In this document: positions 59,309-64,000 of the stretch, piece by piece
How positions within the stretch are numbered: position 1 is the stretch's first letter
Layout of the letters: each line of letters starts with the position of its first letter
From: Streptomyces purpureus
GTDB taxonomy: Bacteria > Actinomycetota > Actinomycetes > Streptomycetales > Streptomycetaceae
Length of the DNA: 64,000 nucleotides
Assembly (NCBI RefSeq): GCF_014648195.1
Contig: NZ_BMQQ01000028.1
Location: 1 to 64,000, forward strand
Reading direction: 5' to 3'
Notes under the pieces: model-generated
The model's database searches: none
What the model was told of the DNA's origin: nothing
Seen by the model: the letters and a program-made list of their open reading frames with translations, nothing else
Made by a program: the position numbers and the translations under genes

Positions 59309-60723
59309 TCCGTCGCTTCCGGGCGCTACCGCTGCGCTCGCGGCTCGCCCTGCTGACGGCGACGGCGGTCGCCGTGGCGGTGGCCGCGGTGGCGGTGGTC
59401 TGCTGGTTCGTGACGCGCGCCCAGCTCCACGACGAGCTGGACACCTCCCTGCGCAACACCAGTGCGCCGACCGGGACGATCCGCGACGCCCGCGTCGCGT
59501 GCGGTTCGACGGCGGCCCCGCCCCCGGGGCAGCGGACGTTCGCGTACATCCAGATCGTGCTGCCGGACGGGCAGCGCTGCACGCCCCCGTACTACCAGCC
59601 GGTGAAGGTGACCACCGCGGACGTACGGGTCGCGAACGGGCTGGTCGACGAGGCGCTGCACACCAGCACCACCGACGACGGCACGGAGGTGCGGGTGCAC
59701 ACCGCCCGCCAGCAGGTCGGCGTCGAGCGCTTCACCGTCTCCGTCTCGCGGCCGCTCACCGAGATCGACTCCACCCTCAACCAGCTCGCCCTGCTGCTGA
59801 GCCTGCTCGCCGGGGTCGGGGTCGTCGGCGCCGGGGCCGCCGGGCTGTGGGTGGCGCGGGCCGGGCTCAAGCCCGTCGACCGGCTGACCGGCGCGGTCGA
59901 GCACGTGGCCCGTACGGAGGATCTGACCGTGCGCATCCCGGTCGAGGGCGAAGACGAGATCGCCCGGCTCTCCCGGTCCTTCAACGCGATGACCGCCGCG
60001 CTCGCCACCTCCCGGGACCGGCAGGCCCAGCTGATCGCGGACGCCGGGCACGAGCTGCGCACCCCGCTGACCTCCCTGCGGACCAACATCGAGCTGCTGG
60101 CCCGCAGCGAGGAGACCGGGCGGGCGATCCCGCCGGACGACCGTCGGGCCCTGATGGCGTCGGTGAAGGCGCAGATGACCGAGCTGGCCGCGCTCATCGG
60201 CGACCTGCAGGAGCTGTCCCGGCCGGACGCCGCCCACCAGGGGCCGCTGGAGGTCGTCGCCCTGCACGACATCGTCGACGCGGCCCTGGAGCGGGCGCGG
60301 CTGCGCGGCCCCGAGCTGACCTTCACGGCCGAGCTGCGGCCCTGGTACGTACGGGCCGAGCCGGCCGCTCTGGAACGGGCGCTGGTGAACGTGCTGGACA
60401 ACGCGGTGAAGTTCTCGCCGCCGGGCGGCAGGGTCGAGGTGGCGCTGGCCGGTGGCGAGCTGTCCGTACGCGACCACGGGCCCGGCATCCCCGCCGACGA
60501 GCTGCCGCACGTCTTCGAGCGCTTCTGGCGCTCCCCCTCGGCCCGTTCGCTGCCCGGCTCGGGCCTCGGTCTGTCGATCGTGGCCCGTACGGTCCAGCAG
60601 ACGGGGGGCACGGTGGCCCTCTCCGCGGCCGAGGGCGGCGGCACGCGCGCGGTGGTGCGGCTGCCGGGCGCGCCGACACCACCGCCCGCGGGTCCGTCAG
60701 GCGGGGTTGTGCCGCAGCAGTGA
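59305..60723 (+). CDS. Sensor histidine kinase (MprB-like)
   Basis: 472 residues from GTG 59305. Two TM helices (about 14-37 and 161-184) flank an extracytoplasmic sensor of 120 residues with two Cys (VACGST, QRCTPP) that could form a disulfide. HAMP (185-235), HisKA with His249 ([13 protein letters not shown]), ATPase with N box [11 protein letters not shown]1 [11 protein letters not shown] and G2 [13 protein letters not shown]. It pairs with the preceding regulator. Its last 27 bases overlap the convergent PLC gene. Confidence 0.93.
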   Translation: MIRRFRALPLRSRLALLTATAVAVAVAAVAVVCWFVTRAQLHDELDTSLRNTSAPTGTIRDARVACGSTAAPPPGQRTFAYIQIVLPDGQRCTPPYYQPVKVTTADVRVANGLVDEALHTSTTDDGTEVRVHTARQQVGVERFTVSVSRPLTEIDSTLNQLALLLSLLAGVGVVGAGAAGLWVARAGLKPVDRLTGAVEHVARTEDLTVRIPVEGEDEIARLSRSFNAMTAALATSRDRQAQLIADAGHELRTPLTSLRTNIELLARSEETGRAIPPDDRRALMASVKAQMTELAALIGDLQELSRPDAAHQGPLEVVALHDIVDAALERARLRGPELTFTAELRPWYVRAEPAALERALVNVLDNAVKFSPPGGRVEVALAGGELSVRDHGPGIPADELPHVFERFWRSPSARSLPGSGLGLSIVARTVQQTGGTVALSAAEGGGTRAVVRLPGAPTPPPAGPSGGVVPQQ

Positions 60724-61563
60724 GGCGACGAGGCCGGAGCGGGTGTCGGGGAAGTCCATGGGGACGATGCCGAGCCCGGTCCGGCCGGCCATCTCGCCGC
60801 CGTCGACGAAGCCGTGGACCTGGGGGTTGAGGCGGTCGGAGTTCCAGCGCGGCGGGAGATAGGCGGAGGTGCTGGTGTAGTTCACGTAGAGCTTGCCGGG
60901 CTGCTGGACGGCCTTGCGGAAGTGGTTCTCGATCCGGCCGCGTTTGGCGAACGGCTCGGCCATGTAGTCGTCCTGGACGTCGAAGACGGAACCGTCGCCG
61001 TACCGCAGGCCGGGCAGGCCGCCGTTGTCGGCGAGGAGCACCACCTTCCCGCGTGCCGCGCCGAGGCTGCCGGGGAGGGTGTCGGAGATGCGGAAGAGCG
61101 GCCGCCAGCCTCGGTTGTCGAGGTAGTCGTCGAAGATCGCGCGGAAGGTCTGGTCGCTGTCGGTGGAGTACTCCTGCTTGACCCGCATCAGCACGGTCTC
61201 GGAGGGGTGGGCGGCGAGGAAGTTCGCACAGGCGACGAGGACGTCCCCGAACATCATGTGCTGGTAGGCGGCGCCGTGGTGGATGGCGAAGGATCCCCCG
61301 GTCACCCGGCAGCGCACGTCGAGGAAGCGGATGCCGGCGTCGAGCTGCTGAGGGATGGTCAGGTTCTGGCAGGCCGCCCAGAGGCCGCCGTGGCGGGCGC
61401 CGGAGTCGTGCGTGCCGGGGATGGTGAGTTCCTGGAGGCGGGTGGTGTCCTTCTGGCCGGCCATCCAGTCCTGGGTGCCGAGGGCGCGTGCGGTGGGGGC
61501 GGCGCCGAGGAGTACGGCCCCGGACGCGGCGAGGGCGCCCGCGAGGAAGCGTCTGCGATCCAT
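60697..61563 (-). CDS. Secreted phosphatidylinositol-specific phospholipase C
   Basis: 288 residues from ATG 61563. A twin-arginine signal (RRRFLAGALAASGAVLLGAAPTARA) is cleaved near 27, so it is exported folded. The X-domain catalytic His pair is His52 (IPGTHDSG) and His95/96 (AIHHG). The metal-independent bacterial PI-PLC cleaves phosphatidylinositol or GPI anchors. The C-terminus ends [12 protein letters not shown], overlapping tail-to-tail with the kinase by 27 bp. Confidence 0.93.
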   Translation of the reverse strand: MDRRRFLAGALAASGAVLLGAAPTARALGTQDWMAGQKDTTRLQELTIPGTHDSGARHGGLWAACQNLTIPQQLDAGIRFLDVRCRVTGGSFAIHHGAAYQHMMFGDVLVACANFLAAHPSETVLMRVKQEYSTDSDQTFRAIFDDYLDNRGWRPLFRISDTLPGSLGAARGKVVLLADNGGLPGLRYGDGSVFDVQDDYMAEPFAKRGRIENHFRKAVQQPGKLYVNYTSTSAYLPPRWNSDRLNPQVHGFVDGGEMAGRTGLGIVPMDFPDTRSGLVASLLRHNPA

Positions 61564-61602
61564 GCGCGGATTGTGACGCGTGCACGACAACTCCGGAAGG
61601 GT

Positions 61603-61665
61603 CCGGGCAGCGCGAAGGGTCGATCGCTCCGGGCAGCACGGAAGGGCCCGGGCAGCGCGAAGGGG
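61603..61665. repeat. CCGGGCAGC-type short direct repeats
   Basis: CCGGGCAGCGCGAAGGG (61603), CCGGGCAGCACGGAAGGG (61629) and CCGGGCAGCGCGAAGGGG (61649): three near copies of a 17-bp unit at 26- and 20-bp spacing, in the gap between the PLC gene and the 5'-nucleotidase. Confidence 0.75.
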
Positions 61666-61692
61666 ACGGCGGACGAGCCGCCGTCCCCTTCG
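61658..61692 (-). terminator. 5'-nucleotidase terminator
   Basis: CGAAGGGGACGGCGG pairs with CCGCCGTCCCCTTCG, a perfect 15-bp stem with loop ACGAG, 27 bp beyond the nucleotidase stop. Confidence 0.92.
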
Positions 61693-61718
61693 GGCCGGAC
61701 ATCTGCCGGGAGTTTCTC

Positions 61719-63560
61719 CTACTTCACGACCGTGATCCGGCCGCTCGCCGGCGGCGCCAGCGGCGCGCTCGGGGTGGAGTGCGCGGCCAGGTAGGCGTTG
61801 AAGACGTCCAGGTCCGAGGCGCCGACCAGCTTGTTGGTGCCGGTGCCCAGCGCCGGGAAGCCGTCGCCGCCACCCGCGAGGAACTCGTTCATCGCGACGC
61901 GGTAGGTCTTCGACGGGTCGATCGCGACGCCGTTCAGCTTGATCGAGTCGGTGACCACACGGTCCGCGCCGGTCTTCGTCAGGTCGAGGGTGTAGGTGAG
62001 GCCCTTCGACACCTGCAGGATCCGGATCGACGCCTCGTTGGCTCCGCTGACCTGCTGCTTCAGCGCGGCGATGACCTGCGAGCCGGGGAGGTCGACGATG
62101 TTCATCATGTTGGTGAACGGCTGGACCGTGAAGGCCTCGCCGTACGTCACGATGCCGTCGACGGCCTCGTCACCGGACTTGAGGTACGCCAGGTCCGAGC
62201 GGATGCCGCCGGGGTTCATGAACGCGATCTGCGCGCCGCCCTTGTCGGCCGGGGCGAGCGCCTCCAGCTGGGCGTCCGCGATCAGGCTGCCGAGCGGCTT
62301 CTCGTACGCCGTCGAGCCGCGGCCGTCGATGTTCGCGGAGATGTAGCCCTGGGGCTGGTTGGCGATCGGGGCCGCCAGCGTCTTCCACTTGTCGATCAGC
62401 AGCGGCATGTCCGGGGCGAACTTCTCGACCTTCGCCGGGTCGCGGGTGACCACGTGGTTCATCGACCGGACGCTCGTACGGACGATGTCCTTGGTCTTGC
62501 GGTCGTAGGTGAGCGTGGTGTCCGTGTACAGGCGGCCGATGGAGGCGGCGGAGGTGACCGTACGCGGCTTGCCCGACGGGTCCGGGATGCTGCACGCGTA
62601 CGCCTGGTGCGTGTGCCCGGTGACGAAGGCGTCGACCTGCGGGGTGACCTTCTTGGCGATGTCCACGATCGGGCCGGAGATGCCGTCGCCCGGGCCGGGG
62701 CTGTCGCAGTCGTAGTTGTACGCGGGCGAGGCCGGCGCGCCGCCCTCGTGGACCAGCGCCACGATCGACTTCACGCCCTGCTTCTCGAGCACCTTGGCGT
62801 ACTTGTTGATCGTCTTGACCTCGTCGCCGAACTTGAGGCCCTTGACGCCCTCGGCGGTGACGACGTCCGGGGTGCCCTCCAGGGTCACACCGATGAAGCC
62901 GATCTTGACGCCCTTGTGGTTCCACACCCAGTACGGGCGCAGCAGCGGGCGGCCGGTCTTCTCGACCGTCACGTTGGCGGCGAGGTAGGGGAAGGCGGCG
63001 CCGGAGAAGATCTTCTCCTCGCCGTTCTCGTCCTTCTCGTAGCAGCCGTCCTTCGGGTGGCAGCCGCCGTACTGCATACGCTGCAGCTCGGCGCGGCCCT
63101 CGTCGAACTCGTGGTTGCCGACGCTCGTCACATCGAGCTTCAGCTTGTTCATCGCCTCGATGGACGGCTCGTCGTGGAAGAGACCGGACAGCAGCGGGCT
63201 GCCGCCGATCATGTCGCCCGCGGCGGCCGTGATCGAGTACTCGTTGCCCTGCCGGGCCTCCCGCAGGTGCGCGGCCAGGTTGGCGATACCACCGGCCGGG
63301 ACGGGCTTGACCGTGCCGTCGGGCTGCCGCTCCTGCACGTTGCCCGAGGAGCCCTGGGGCTCCTCCAGGGTGCCGTGCAGGTCGTTGAAGGAGAGCAGCT
63401 GGACGTCGACCGTCCGCCCCTTCGAGGCTTGCTGACCGCGACCGCGGTCGTCGGCACCGGCGTTCGGTATCGCGGCGACCAGGGCGCCGACGGTGGTCAG
63501 CCCGGCGGCTGCGGCGAGCAGGCGCCGAATGGCCCGGCTCCTCTGCGGTGTCGCTGACAT
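61719..63560 (-). CDS. Secreted 5'-nucleotidase/UDP-sugar hydrolase
   Basis: A 613-residue exported metallophosphatase. The signal peptide (RSRAIRRLLAAAAGLTTVGALVAAIPNAGA) is cleaved near 37. The metal centre begins with FNDLHG (Asp60, His62) and includes GNHEFD (about 155) and the GHTHQAY-type His motif. The C-terminal 5'-nucleotidase domain recognises the base. It can release phosphate from extracellular nucleotides, so it fits with the Pho theme, although no PHO box is seen at its start. Confidence 0.93.
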   Translation of the reverse strand: MSATPQRSRAIRRLLAAAAGLTTVGALVAAIPNAGADDRGRGQQASKGRTVDVQLLSFNDLHGTLEEPQGSSGNVQERQPDGTVKPVPAGGIANLAAHLREARQGNEYSITAAAGDMIGGSPLLSGLFHDEPSIEAMNKLKLDVTSVGNHEFDEGRAELQRMQYGGCHPKDGCYEKDENGEEKIFSGAAFPYLAANVTVEKTGRPLLRPYWVWNHKGVKIGFIGVTLEGTPDVVTAEGVKGLKFGDEVKTINKYAKVLEKQGVKSIVALVHEGGAPASPAYNYDCDSPGPGDGISGPIVDIAKKVTPQVDAFVTGHTHQAYACSIPDPSGKPRTVTSAASIGRLYTDTTLTYDRKTKDIVRTSVRSMNHVVTRDPAKVEKFAPDMPLLIDKWKTLAAPIANQPQGYISANIDGRGSTAYEKPLGSLIADAQLEALAPADKGGAQIAFMNPGGIRSDLAYLKSGDEAVDGIVTYGEAFTVQPFTNMMNIVDLPGSQVIAALKQQVSGANEASIRILQVSKGLTYTLDLTKTGADRVVTDSIKLNGVAIDPSKTYRVAMNEFLAGGGDGFPALGTGTNKLVGASDLDVFNAYLAAHSTPSAPLAPPASGRITVVK

Positions 63561-63717
63561 CTGTCCCCTCGTGAGTTCAGCGTGAGTCTTGTGTGGCCAG
63601 CGCAGCCTAGAGTCAACGCGCGTAGCGCAACAGGGGGGTGCGGGTTACGAGCTGGTTGCCATTGAAGTGGGCCCGGTCGGCCTCGGGCCGGCGGCCCGCC
63701 GCCGTACGCTCGTACGT

Positions 63718-64000
63718 ATGACGACTGACGCACCAGCAGCCCTTGAGCCAGGACGGCAGATCCGCACCCTCGACGAGCTGACCCCCGAGCAGATCGAGCA
63801 GGTCAACACCCTCCTCGCGGCCGCGGCCCGGGCCGACGGCATGGAGCCGGTCTCCGAGCAGGGCCGGCTGTACATGCGGGGCGGCCGGCGCGAGGGCGTG
63901 CGGCACTTCCTGCTGACCGTCGGCTTCGAACTCCTCGGTTACGCACAGCTGGAGGAGACCGACCCGGTGGAGGCGCCGGCGGCCGAGCTGGTCGTCCATC
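63718..64000 (+). CDS. mshD: Mycothiol synthase MshD (partial, 5' end)
   Basis: The first 94 codons, running off the window. The N-terminus DELTPEQIEQVNTLLAAAARADG and RREGVRHFLLTVGFELLGYAQLE belong to the N-terminal GNAT domain of MshD, which acetylates Cys-GlcN-Ins in the last step of mycothiol synthesis. The ATG at 63718 follows ACGT with little Shine-Dalgarno. Divergent from the 5'-nucleotidase. mshA, catalysing the first step, is 34 kb to the left, as I recall in S. coelicolor. Confidence 0.9.
   Translation, partial: MTTDAPAALEPGRQIRTLDELTPEQIEQVNTLLAAAARADGMEPVSEQGRLYMRGGRREGVRHFLLTVGFELLGYAQLEETDPVEAPAAELVVH

Overview
The window is high-GC actinobacterial chromosome and reads as Streptomyces. 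Most third codon positions are G or C, GTG starts are common, and it carries mycothiol genes (mshA, mshD), rsiG, glnR, nur, msiK, cdnL and phoRP/phoU. From memory, the order msiK, phoRP-phoU, gpmA, mshA, nur, glnR, mshD matches one collinear stretch of the S. coelicolor core (around SCO4266 down to SCO4151). This is therefore mainly conserved core with small accessory insertions. No secondary-metabolite cluster, prophage, IS element or CRISPR array was seen.

Layout. 1-5.7 kb: a 75-bp tandem repeat array, small hypotheticals, a Uma2 nuclease, a pentapeptide-repeat protein, a FAD oxidoreductase and a quinone reductase behind a perfect SoxR-type operator. 5.7-11.6 kb: a decaying accessory patch with a Nudix hydrolase, a doubly frameshifted XRE/DUF5919 regulator, a three-gene micro-operon (first gene frameshifted), and a 5'-truncated, multiply frameshifted Mrr-TerD gene abutting tRNA-Thr(TGT). 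Intact GNAT, phosphotransferase and FAD oxidoreductase genes lie between. 11.8-20.9 kb: msiK with a DasR-like site, a nucleotidyltransferase, a DoxX protein, TrmH methyltransferase, cysS, ispF, ispD, cdnL. 21-25.4 kb: lipoprotein, phoP-phoR diverging from phoU across PHO boxes, and a tiny Cys-rich protein. 25.4-35.8 kb: GNAT, gpmA, MFS, YbjN, mshA, methyltransferase, NlpC/P60 hydrolase, PP2C phosphatase, DUF2516, HbhA-like protein and XRE regulator.

35.9-43.6 kb is the most distinctive part and looks like an antibiotic-defence neighbourhood. It holds a rifamycin monooxygenase (rox) preceded by a rifamycin-associated element, a divergent MarR regulator, a 14-TM DHA2 exporter, a HelD/HelR-type RNA polymerase-recycling ATPase with a TetR gene and operator, and an Eis-type acetyltransferase. 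43.7-55.3 kb: rsiG (both c-di-GMP motifs intact), dtd, ygfZ, nur, a nitrobindin-like protein, a 32-aa membrane protein, an operon of three related membrane-anchored proteins of unknown function, DsrE, DUF3099, DUF1416, and a thiosulfate sulfurtransferase behind a Cys-containing leader peptide. These are followed by LmeA/DUF2993, a membrane protein, a MoaD-like protein and a hydrolase. 55.4-64 kb: glnR with a coupled upstream mini-ORF and an upstream terminator hairpin, a LacI regulator, a serine protease with a two-component system (mprAB-pepD-like), a secreted PI-PLC, a 5'-nucleotidase and the start of mshD.

Themes are phosphate and nitrogen control (phoRP/phoU, glnR), thiol and sulfur metabolism (mshA, mshD, sulfurtransferase, cysS), envelope stress, and rifamycin-type drug defence. 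Broken genes occur only in the accessory patch at 5.7-11.5 kb, which argues for real decay there. Their indels do lie in G/C-rich tracts, so sequencing error must be excluded.
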